Below are positions 1 through 10,106 of a DNA stretch of 64,000 nt, one piece after another (within the stretch, counting starts at the first letter, position 1; each line of letters starts with the position of its first letter). The stretch is taken from the NCBI GenBank assembly GCA_030141605.1, contig JAQGDQ010000003.1, forward strand, positions 389,501-453,500, given 5' to 3'. This DNA comes from Tubiluchus corallicola. Lineage: Eukaryota > Priapulida > Priapulimorpha > Priapulimorphida > Tubiluchidae. The notes below the pieces were generated by a model. It saw nothing but the letters and a program-made list of their open reading frames with translations, ran no database searches and was not told the origin of the DNA. A program made the position numbers and the translations under genes.

Positions 1-269
1 ACCGGCATCACAAACACACTGTTCTTAATGTTACACTTCAAGGCTGAACAACAAAAATCAAGCAGGCATCAGTACTTTATTTTTGTTTTCTAATGTTTCA
101 GAATTTGAGAGAAAAACTCAAATCTGAATCATATCCTCAGTTTATGTAAGTCAAGCAGTCATTAAAGTGATACTCAATTCATGTCGAATTGAAAATGAAG
201 CTATCATTAAACGCTTTTCTACCAAAATATTTAAAATCCTTACAAAAACAGCAAAAGTTAATCAGTTAC

Positions 270-359
270 CTGTAGGTCATTGGATACTGAACTGCCAGGA
301 GATTCGGCCTGGGTAGGGACAACTGGAAGTGATGTAGCGGAAGTATCAGGTGAGGGCAT
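270..359 (-). CDS. Possible first coding exon of an unidentified minus-strand gene leaving the window to the left
   Basis: Read on the minus strand, ATG at 359-357 opens MPSPDTSATSLPVV, then TQAESPGSSVSNDLQ, and ends at a good donor (CTACAG|gtaact). The composition is Ser/Pro/Thr-rich and protein-like and the GC content is higher than its surroundings. I do not recognise the product. No acceptor is obvious upstream, which fits a first exon but also fits chance. Confidence 0.3.
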
Positions 360-499
360 AGCATCACATTACAATGATTACATTAATTACAATCAGTGGT
401 TTTGGAGGTATCAAATATACGCTCCAGAAATATCGTCCAAACATGTCCAAACATGTCCATACAGTCCAAACATGTACGCTCCAGAAATATCTGACCCTG

Positions 500-1499
500 T
501 ACAAAAATTTAATATTTATTAATGACTCTAAATATATTGCAATTCACATTACTGATGCTTAAAAATGGTTAATTGACATAAGTTACGCACATGTTTGACG
601 TACCTAACAATAACCTCAAATCCTGGAATCCTCAAAAAAGTATAAAAAATAATGTGTCAAAGGCATGCTCCACTAATGCCTCCCAAAAAGCAAAATTTGG
701 TGTTCTAGCTTAATCATACTGCAATTTGCACATTGCAACTTGCAGTTAACTCATTAATTTTTAGCCAGGCAATTTCCGAAAAAAAATATGTAAAAATGGG
801 ATTTGAGAGGCCTCTGGATTGCAAGTCCAATGCCATTGACCATAAAATCACTCCAATTCCCTTCTGATCAAGATGGTCCTTAATCAGTCAGGTAAAATAT
901 ATGAAAAGTAACACCCAAAAATTTTATACGAAAGTTTTTTTACTGGAAGTTTATCAGCAGGTCCAGAAAAGTCTCCCAAAGTCCACCCATAGGAACATGT
1001 TAATTTACATAATTTCATAATGGCAGCTCCTTTAAATTTTGATGTACTACAAACTTTTTTCTGTCTCACTTTAGAACCTATAAATGTATTACCAACAGAC
1101 AGAAACATGACATCACATAATCAGATAAGCTTAATGAAAATCTTGTATGATATCAGAATGATGTCATACTATGTCATTATACATCAATGGGATTATTGGA
1201 ATATGTTATAGATGAAGTTCATGACATCCTAAGTGCTCTACATGACAAATTTGATATCTGTGTGATGTCACAAGTAAATGAATAGTGTGAGTTTCTTAAA
1301 ATCACAGTCGTAACTTTTGACATAGAACTGTACTGGCACAAATCACCCTTACAATTAATTACCATCACTCATGTGCATAACTGAGGTGAAGCATGTAGAG
1401 TGCACTTGATAAAAACCCGAAATTAAAAATGAATTATTTACCATGGCAGCTCCATGTTAAAAACTGGTGAGTGGTGTTGTGTATCCATAGCAAAAGTAA
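500..1499. other. Intergenic, no gene seen
   Basis: Short open frames occur on both strands but none has coding-like composition or splice context. A short tandem motif (gctccagaaatatc, gtccaaacatgt) lies just before it, at 419-500. Confidence 0.5.
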
Positions 1500-1890
1500 A
1501 GAGGTAGTCAGTCAGAAAAAAGTTTATTAGTATTAACAATATTTTGGGAAACCCCTGCTCCCTTCATCAGGTTACATAAAATTAATTACATAGAATTCCA
1601 GTAATGTCATTTAAACATGACAAATTTGAATAATGGAATGGTTGCTATGGCAGACCAAAAGAAAATTATTACCTAGCTATCAATTAGACATTTGTATGTT
1701 ACAGGCATTGATATGTAATCATTGAATTTATGAATGGAATGCATTACAACTGGTTGCAAACCACTCCAAAAATTAACTTCTGTGGTAATTCTTTACCTTA
1801 TAAAATTTTTGCATTTACCAAATCAACATTATGGTTTAAATTAACAGCATGGTCTGCCACTTTAGAGTCCGAGGAGAAGGCCTGAATAAA
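1500..1890 (-). mobile_element. Decayed 3' end of a Penelope-like (GIY-YIG) retroelement
   Basis: On the minus strand around 1885-1780 a broken frame reads SDSKVADHAVNLNHNVD, then LVNAKIL and a stop. The A-D-H...N-H-x-(V/I)-D...A-K-I-L spacing is what I know from the C-terminal part of GIY-YIG endonuclease domains in Penelope-like elements. Downstream (1570-1510) is CTGATGAAGG followed by a short inverted pair and AATAAA-type tail, also common at such ends. It is a fragment and not functional. Confidence 0.45.
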
Positions 1891-2102
1891 TATGTTTTTT
1901 GAATGTTCATAAATTCATTCATACACATTTCAAAAAAATAAACAAAATTTTAAGTCACTGTCATTCTGGGCATCTACACAGTTTTTCAACACTAACAAAC
2001 TTGAGGATGACTGTTTTGAATAATGATGTGGATGACTTCTGTTCACATTGATACAAAAAAATTTGAGTGATACAAAAAGTAACTGAACTGAACTAAACTA
2101 TA

Positions 2103-2190
2103 CAGTAGGTGTCACTTAATAGACTCACTTTGGGACCGAAGCGTTTTGACCTAATTAACCAACTGAACCTATTAACCAATGAGTGTAGTA
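2103..2190 (+). repeat. End fragment of a dispersed DNA-transposon family (copy 1)
   Basis: Begins TA|CAGTAGGTG and contains CACTTTGGGACCGAAG, TTTTGACCTAATTAACC and CTATTAACC. Related stretches occur at about 47865-47942 (minus) and 63669-63730 (plus). TA plus CAG ends suggest the Tc1/mariner/pogo superfamily. Confidence 0.45.
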
Positions 2191-3489
2191 TTATTGGTAT
2201 AGAAGTCTGAGTCGTCAGCTTAGTATGCACTGCAAAGGTTTTTCATGAATTTTAGAAACAAAGTAATGCCTAAATTACAGTAAATCAGCTAGCTCGGCTG
2301 AGGTTGACTGACTTTTCAGCTGAGCTGGCTAAAAGAAAAAATCAGCTAGGTCAGCTAAAGATAAAATTTTTTATTAACTAAATAAATGATAAATTGCTAG
2401 TTAACTGTTAAATTGTGCAGACAATTTTTTTAAATAATTCGTGTTGCTTATACATAGAAAGAAGCTGATGTACAAATTCAAATAATGCATTAGAGATCAA
2501 GTTTTTATTATTATAAAAAACAATGGATTTATTGCAAATATAATTGAAATGCAACTCTTGGCGAGGCTTATCTTGATTACGAACACACCAAAATGATCCT
2601 ATATGTGTAACTAACGTTGCCTATTTGCATATTTAATTTTGAGTTGACCAGCTCTCCCGTTCAAAAATTTCTAAAGTTTAGTATCTCTGCCAGCATACGC
2701 ACAATCTGACCGCAAATCCGCAATGCATTTCATATATTTCAACCAGTGATTTGCAGTGTCACGTGATTATTGCAAGAGCAAAAATCTTTGCTGCCGGCAA
2801 ATTTTGTGCCTGATGGCCTTGATGCAAAAATTTCCACTGCTTAAATTACAGTAGTGATGATGAAGGTGGTGGTAAATGTGCAGGTGCTTGTATATGCTGC
2901 TAAACACAGGCAATGTTATTAACACAATGCATGCTTAGCAATGTGCCTTACCGTGTTACGGCCCACTAAACAGCAACACATGCCAATGATTATGAAATAA
3001 AGCCAAAAATTTCCATTAATCTTTATCTGCGTAATTTGTTTAGAATCGTGGGAAGGAGTTTACAATTCCAACAACAATTTAAATATCCTAACCCTAACCC
3101 TAGCTTTAACCCCAACCTCAACCTTAATCCTAATTCCAATCTGCTCCATGAACTAATTTTTTGTGTGCAGGGAATTGTTAACTTTAGCTGAATCATGCGT
3201 CGCAAAAACATTGCTTTGCAACCAAGGATTTAAAGCCCAATTCATACAAATTTAACTTGGTTTACAGTACTATACAAAAGATTGCTCGTGCATTTGAATA
3301 TGAACTGCCTCCTCGTGCAATATATTGCCTTTTATCTGTATCACCTAGCTTGGAACACAATGTCTAGATGCCTTAGTTAATCATTGCTCCCAAACAATTC
3401 ATTAAACTATTTGCTTTGCACTTTTGATAATACATCCAAGTATAGCATTTGGATAACCTAACACTTAAATTTACTTTTTGAATATTGTA
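2191..3489. other. Intergenic, low complexity only
   Basis: Contains cagctnagct-rich runs (2280-2360) and the CCTAA-type tract. No gene. Confidence 0.5.
3080..3140 (-). repeat. Degenerate CCTAA-type interstitial tract
   Basis: About 60 bp of variants of aaccct/aacctc. Two perfect telomere-like hexamers are present, the rest are diverged. Short and impure, so no telomere is implied. Confidence 0.5.
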
Positions 3490-3990
3490 CAATGTTCCCT
3501 CACTTATCGCGGGTGTTCCGTTCCAGGCACACCCGCGATAAGAGAATTTCCGCGAAGTAGGGATGCTATACTTATTCTCTGGTTGGTCGCTTTCCATCAA
3601 TCAACCACTCGTGTGTTGTGTACAATTTCACGTCGGCAAGTAGCATCTGAAACGGGCGCAAGTACTATATTTCGTGTTTGGTTTGTATTCATCTGCCGAA
3701 TAAATACACTATTTACTGTAAAAGGTAATTTTTTATGATTCTTTTAATGTTAGAAATAATATTTTTAATATATTTTTCATACATTTTGTGATTTCTTTAT
3801 GCAAAATTCATCAAATCTGTACATTACTGTACAATACGTACTACACATGTGCAAAAATATTTTAGACGGAGTACCGCAAAACCCGTGAAACAGCGAAAAT
3901 TCCACGATAAATATTTTACATTAATATTTTTGAAAACCGCGAAACAGCGAGTCCGCGATAAATGAACCGCAAAGTAGTAAGGGAACACTG
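3490..3990. mobile_element. Pogo/Tigger-like MITE with TA target duplication
   Basis: Left end CAATGTTCCCTCACTTATCG and right end (reverse complement) CAGTGTTCCCTTACTACTTT are inverted and are each flanked by TA (3488-3489 and 3991-3992). Internal runs such as CGCGATAAGAGAATTTCCGC and their inverse near 3940-3965 form extended imperfect terminal repeats. No transposase frame is visible, so it is non-autonomous. The CAGTGTTCCCTC...TATCGCGG end resembles Tigger/pogo-related families. Confidence 0.7.
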
Positions 3991-5448
3991 TATAACACAA
4001 ACTCTTTATTCACTTGTTTAGAGACATAAACCTATGTTATTATATCTACCTATGGATTACAAGTACTCATGTAGAAAGGGTTGGGAAGGAATTTTAATGT
4101 TAAGTTCTGTCAAGTTTGTCTACCTTACAAAATTAGGAAAATCAGGAATAAGCCAGAGATATGGCATACTCTACTGTCAGTTGTTCTGGTATGCATGTAT
4201 TATGTAAACTTACAAAGTCATTTATGCAAATATTTCAACCGTAATGTCGGAGAAATAGCGTGCTCTTACACAGGTAGGTAAGAAAGCTCATCAGTGGTGA
4301 TTAATTATGCCATGGCAACCTTGGAAGATCAAAAAAAGCCTTGGCAGTATGGGCTGCCGCTGCTGATCAGCATCTTGGGACTGTTCAAAATTTGTAGTTT
4401 GTATCTACTAGTTTAACCATTCAATTCTAAGATTAAATACATAAATTCACATAGCTACGAGTAGACGAAAACACATATTAATAGAAATAAATAAGCGTAG
4501 TAAGTTTATCACTGTACATTCTCAGAATGATGTCTTGATAAAGAAAAGACATTTTATCAGCTATTGTTAGTGCATGTCAGAAACAAAGCAAGGTGAAGGG
4601 AACAGTTTGTTGTTTACAAAAATCAGTAAACGTTTAGAGTGACTAAACGAAACGCTTCCCGATTGTTTATAGTTTACACGTGTAAACATGACAGCCCTAC
4701 ATCATCAGTACATATAAATAACAAAAAAAGATGAAAAGAATTACCCCGAGAATCACTATAACACTTAGTAAAAGGTTGAATTGAAGTTTGAATTTAAAGA
4801 ATATTAAACCATGATCCAGATTTAATTTTCATAACAGTAATACATCTGATTTGAAAAATTTAAATAACGTTAATATTTTAAGCTACTAGTACTATATAGT
4901 ATTAATCTTAAACAATATTTAAAAAAAGCATAAACAGTGAGCGAGTGTCGTTTAGATTTCAGATTATATTGACACCAACCATAAGACACATGATACAACA
5001 TACACAACCCATACAACTTACAGCAATACAAGGAACTGAACTATGAGTATGAATGTAGATTGTTCTCTCACCTAATCCACTTTACTCTCAAAGAGAAATC
5101 CCCCTAGTTCTATTGGAATTGCTATACAAAGTCGAACATCTCAATTAGTACCGGATTTTCGATGTCTTAATATTTTACGTGCATATACACAAATTTTAAA
5201 TTACACTTTTGAAAAACGCGCCATGTCCGAAAACACAAATGTACCCTGTGATTTCCCTCGACACCGATGCACCAAATTTAAGATTCGCATATATTTACTT
5301 TTAATTTTCTGCATAATCCTATTGGAACAAGCTCTGCGGCTACAAGAAAAAAATATATCAGAAAAATTATTCCAAACTTTACTGAGCAATGCGTCAGTTG
5401 ATTCAGTTCACAGTTTTTATGTGTCATTATGCCTTTCAGTCGCGTGGC
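3991..5448. other. Intergenic, no gene seen
   Basis: AT-rich. A perfect 16-bp palindrome gtttacacgtgtaaac with a central CACGTG lies at 4672-4687; its role is unknown. Confidence 0.5.
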
Positions 5449-5456
5449 GTTCACAC

Positions 5457-5775
5457 TAGGGTGAGCATCGAACGTTGGAGTTTGAACGAGTTTTTAGTTC
5501 GAATTCGATTCGAACCAAAAACTATAGATTCGAATAATTCAGCACTTCAATCACTTACATTCTTTATCACTAAAACGAATGAAACATCATGCAACTAGCA
5601 TAATTTAGCCTTGATTTCTGTGCAGTTTTTACTTGTCAAGTAATATGCATGATTTATCTTTCAATCTCAATTCGAATTCAATTCGAATTTTAAATACTGA
5701 AGTTCGGTTCAATTTTAATTTGAACGTTACAAATTCGATTCGAATTAGCTTTCTGGTAGAGAATGCTTACTCCTA
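5457..5775. mobile_element. hAT-type MITE with perfect 8-bp target duplication
   Basis: The element begins TAGGGTGAGCATCGAAC and ends GAGAATGCTTACTCCTA, which are imperfect inverted repeats. It is bounded by identical 8-bp direct repeats GTTCACAC (5449-5456 and 5776-5783), the target duplication size of hAT transposons. The interior is built of TTCGAAT-like units. At 319 bp it has no coding capacity. Confidence 0.8.
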
Positions 5776-5783
5776 GTTCACAC

Positions 5784-7559
5784 CAAGTGAGATACAATTT
5801 AGAAATAATTATGTCAGAGCAAACTTTGATAATATGGTACCGTCTCTAATCATGCTTCTTCCGAATCCACTTGTGGGACGCATGCATTGGAGGCATAGTT
5901 AATTCACTTGAGCACACTGAGAATGTCGCACCACACCACATATACCACATCACACTACACCATAACAATATGCACAACACATCACACCACAGCAACCTTA
6001 CTTTCAAAGTTGCATAGACACCCATAGGTGAGCTTTGTTGTTGTCCCAACTTAAACATGTCTTAAAGCTATCCGTGTTTTTTTAATTGATAGACGGTGCA
6101 TCATGCAGTGGTTAACGACATGCTAGACAAAAAATAGCAAGGAAATATTGGTCTGTGAAAAATAATAATCTGGAGTAATATCTATAGAGAGGTCAAACGA
6201 GAAAGGGCTGTTGTTGTCTAGGTGCTGCTACATTTTGAAACATGGTGGGTCCCATGCACCTGTTGACACGACCCGTTCCTGTCCACTACCATTGCCCACG
6301 ATGCATCATCCCTCAAATCTAACATCGTATTTTCGCATTGAACCTTAATGCATGCTCAATCCAATAAAATCTTCTTACTTGCATTTGTTCACTCCAAGGA
6401 TTCTTCTTGACCACATCACACAGAGCGTCGTTGGGTATTTTGTCAGGCCATTAGTTTTTGTAATTCCTTTAATCATCCATAGAGACAATGGAAGACATTT
6501 AATCTTTGAAAAGCGTCAATTTTCTTCTGCAGCTTAACTTTTATTGTCTACCGCTCAGCATTGTACAAAAGTGCAGGTTCAACTAACGTTGAAAGGATCC
6601 AGACTTTGATTTCAAGAGAAAAACTATTATTCTCAAAAAACGTTGTGAGATTTAAATAAACAGATAAAGCAATGGAAAGGTGGTAAAACTAGTTGAAGGA
6701 TAGATAGATAATCCATTGACTATATTGTAACAGTTGATAAGATCAATTGTCTTTCTCCGTTGTTAAAGTTGATACTGTCAATAGAAAGGTCAACAGTCAC
6801 AACACACTCGGCTCACCGAATACAATCGAACATACACCGACACTACAAAACACCACACAATTAACAATATTAAGCCATCCACACCACATTACATCATGCT
6901 GCACAACACTACAGTAATCCATTGACATTGACACCACACCTTACCACCAATAATGAAGGTGATACAGGAATTGCTACATTTCTTTCTTAAATGGTATAAA
7001 ACAGGATGCCAGTATCTTGCTCAAAAGTATAGTGTAAATTGATTTTTGATTTTTAAGTTTCTTTGCAATTAATTGACTAACGATATATATATCCATCTGG
7101 TAGGGACAACATGATTGGAAGGTTGGGAAGGGACCCCAAGTTGACCTGTGCTTCAGGCTCACAAGTAATTAGTCCCTGTTTAACGTTAAAGGAAATTGAT
7201 ACACCCAGTACCATCTCGCCTTTAAATTTTTATAATTTGTATGATTCCCAAATGCTGAATATTTTACCCTAGACATTCCTAGATGTAGAACACTTATTTA
7301 TAAGTGCATCGGGTTTCTTAATTATCGTCCTCGAGCAGACACAATTAAGCATCGCGGAAGATTTTTTCAACGATCGAGTCTCTGCGACTTGTCTATTTTT
7401 GCCAAAATATAGTGACAGACACCAGCATTCCTCAGTTGTTACAGTGTCGACCACCTCCTTTGACTTGACCACCGGTCACTAACTTCTCTGCAAACTGAAG
7501 TTGAACAATATTTTAATCTACCCGCGGACTGACCTCATGTCACTCTGGTGGTACTTTGT
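5784..7559. other. Intergenic, no gene seen
   Basis: CAC-rich low-complexity tracts and short chance frames only. Confidence 0.5.
5930..6000. repeat. CAC/ACA-rich low-complexity tract
   Basis: Irregular runs of cacacca/cacatcac; a second similar tract is at 6795-6930. Both are imperfect and non-coding. Confidence 0.5.
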
Positions 7560-7775
7560 ATTGATCAACAGTTTGCTGTATCCAAGCGGAACGCATAGCA
7601 GCAGCTGACGAAATCAGCTGAGCGCTCGCTCGATTGCTGCCATTGAGCTTTCATGCTGCTGTGTTGTATGTCGCGTGCTAGATTCGACCGTTATTAGTCA
7701 CCGTTGCGCAATTTTATTGCTTATCTTGCCTTTGTGTGGCAACAAAATATTACCGTTAATTATTTCAAGTGCAAG
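7560..7775 (+). promoter_or_regulatory. Candidate promoter and non-coding first exon
   Basis: A locally GC-richer stretch (CpG steps around 7590-7700) is followed by a clean donor, GCAAG|gtaagg at 7775. No ORF of note lies in it. It could be the untranslated first exon of NT5C2 or of a transcript using the 9875-10106 exon. This is inference from composition and one splice site. Confidence 0.3.
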
Positions 7776-8754
7776 GTAAGGCTCTGATGTTCAAGATATT
7801 GGTAAACGAACTTAGCTTGTTATCCATTAATTAGCTATAATAACGTGATCAAAAATTGTTTGGCTGTGTCGTCGTCAATCGATTGCAACATATAGGCGTA
7901 TTTACTGTATCGTATATTTATGTGTACGTTTTCGTGAATAAATAATACCCACAAGGTTATATGAAAAACGAATGTGTTCTCCCAATTTTGTACATCCAAA
8001 GAGAAAGTAAAGACGTGCACAGATCCCGGTTAATACTATAATTTATGTAACCAATGTTTCTTATTTCGAACAAAGAACAAAGCTTATTCCAACCAACGGG
8101 GGTTTGACCTGAAATAGCTTTGCCTGAATTGTTTACTGTATGATTGTAAAACAAACACTGATTAAAAGCGATTCAGTAATTGCCAGCCACCATAACAATG
8201 ACTGGGGTGAGGGGGCACATTTTTTCATCTCAATGCTGGTAATTATTAATTAATTGTTGCCCACACTGTTAATTAATTGTTAATTAAACTAATTTAATTA
8301 ATTGTTACGTAAATTGCTTTAGTTCTGCATTATTAACGTCTCAGTTTTTTGTTCCTCACTGTTAGGCTTATAAACTGCTCACTGCTATAAAGTTATATAA
8401 TTTAGTTAAGAATGTATTAAATTATATTATGCGTTTGCTGATTTTTTATGAGAATTGTCAAAATGCTAAGCAGTTAGAATAATCGCCATGCACTACTTTG
8501 TCAGACTATGAATATCATCACACCGCAAAGAACTTTTCATTTGGAAAATTGCTTTGTATGTACAGCTTTGTAGTAACAAAAAACTGTCATAAAACAATAC
8601 TATGGAAATAATTATAAGTTGATAAACTTTCTGGTTTTATTGAAATTCATTGGTCACACAGACTTGTTTTAAAGTCTTTTTCGCAAAATTTTTGCCAAAT
8701 GTTGTGTATTAAATTGTAAGTTAAGTTTGGACTTTGTTCAGATCATCGATGCTG

Positions 8755-8870
8755 GTGCATCATCATCAGCACCTATTCATTATCGTTATCATCATCATCA
8801 TCACCACCATGGCCATCAGCATTAATGTCACCATCACTGTCATCATCAGCATCATCATTATCGTCTCCAC
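8755..8870. repeat. Imperfect (ATC)n microsatellite
   Basis: Runs of atcatcatc with caccaccat and cagcat interruptions. It lies just before a possible LINE 3' tail. Confidence 0.7.
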
Positions 8871-8879
8871 TTTTTGCAT

Positions 8880-9062
8880 TTCTTGATTTATCTGCATCTA
8901 TCGTTTGTCTGTATTGTAATTAGGACTATTCTTGTTGAACGTAGCTTATATGTTAATTTCTTCTGCTATGCTCATAGCACTGCAATGCATTGTTAATTCT
9001 GTAATTGTAGTATTTTGTATATTGCAAAGCTAAATGGATAAATAAATAAATTTGAATCTAAA
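8880..9062 (+). mobile_element. Possible LINE-type 3' tail
   Basis: An AT-rich stretch ends in ctaaatggataaataaataaat, a form common at 3' ends of non-LTR retroelements. No reverse transcriptase frame is present. Weak evidence. Confidence 0.25.
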
Positions 9063-9874
9063 AAAGCCAAATTCGCTGTACTAAGTGCACCTACTGTCCT
9101 AGAGAACTGTCTGAGCTGCTGTTATCATGATATAGATCACTATCACTTAAGCAAAGAATACTGGTGATATACTTTAGTCCTTAGAGGTGTGTTTGTTTAA
9201 TATCCAAATAATAGATACTGATAGTTATTTCTTTGCAGATACGTCTGAATTTGCGACAGATGCATTTACAGCATTTTTTAGATTTGGGGTCCTTGAACAC
9301 ATTGAATTAAAATCTTATATCTTATGTGAAGGACTTTATTCAAAATTAGTCTGGAATGAGAAGTATTGGGTTACTCGCTTGCTACATGCACGCACCCATA
9401 TATGTAAAAGTACATTTTGCATTTATAAAATGTACAAACTTTAGTAACTTGCTATGTTTCAGATGACGTTCTTCCTTGGGTTGTTTTTATTTGTTCAGCA
9501 ATTTTTGCAATAGTGCTCAATTGTGATGTCACAGTGTTAAACAACCACCTTATGCTATATCACCCACACCTTGCTTGCCTCACAATAGAAGATGGCAAAA
9601 TTTTATATTACATGAACAATGAAAAATATACCATGATCTGAACAGTATTATAAAGATATTCATAAGCGAGCAACCAATTAGTCCTAAAAGAAATATTTTC
9701 AAGCCCATTTTGTGTTACTTCCTTAGTGTAAACCAACGTGTATGATATTGTGGCTTCTATTACGTATGTTTTCATTGTATTTCATAACTTTATCTTGCTG
9801 AGCATCAGAATTTCAGTCTTCCTAGTGAGAAGGTAAGCTTAAGACATGAACTAAATGCCCTGTTAAAATTTCAG

Positions 9875-10106
9875 AATACTGTGTAAACAAATTGATCATG
9901 GAAAACAGTTCAAAATGTGCAGTGAAGGTCGAAATCCCTCCATCTACCAAGTGTGGCAACAAACCAGAAACTGGCTATTTTGTCAAGAAGACACCACCTA
10001 ATCTATCATTCTCCAGTCGCGGGTCAAGCCTCAGCGAATCTGGAATCTTTGCAGATTACATAGATACTACAGCTATTGATTGTTCAAAACGTGATAGTCA
10101 TCACAG
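9875..10106 (+). CDS. Orphan open exon upstream of NT5C2, unknown role
   Basis: The stretch has an acceptor (aaaatttcag) and a donor (CACAG|gtgagg) and is open throughout in one frame. ATG at 9898 gives MENSSKCAVKVEIPP, then a Ser/Thr/Pro-rich 69-residue peptide ending SHH with a two-base overhang. It lies on the same strand between a candidate first exon (to 7775) and NT5C2. Splicing it straight to 13280 puts the NT5C2 frame out and meets a stop at once, so it would need a further exon of 3n+2 bases, or be untranslated, or belong to another gene. Confidence 0.35.

Larger units (their letters stand above)
7776..9874. other. Intergenic or 5' intron, no exon recognised
   Basis: Holds attaatt-rich runs (8235-8310), the (ATC)n tract and a possible LINE tail. 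If the 7775 donor is used, this is intron. Confidence 0.45.

Noticed and set aside
1545-1575. Hammerhead ribozyme on the minus strand (CTGATGA core)
   Set aside because: The conserved GAAA after stem II is missing, so the core is incomplete.
3080-3140. Telomere or former chromosome end
   Set aside because: Only two perfect hexamers in an otherwise degenerate 60-bp tract.
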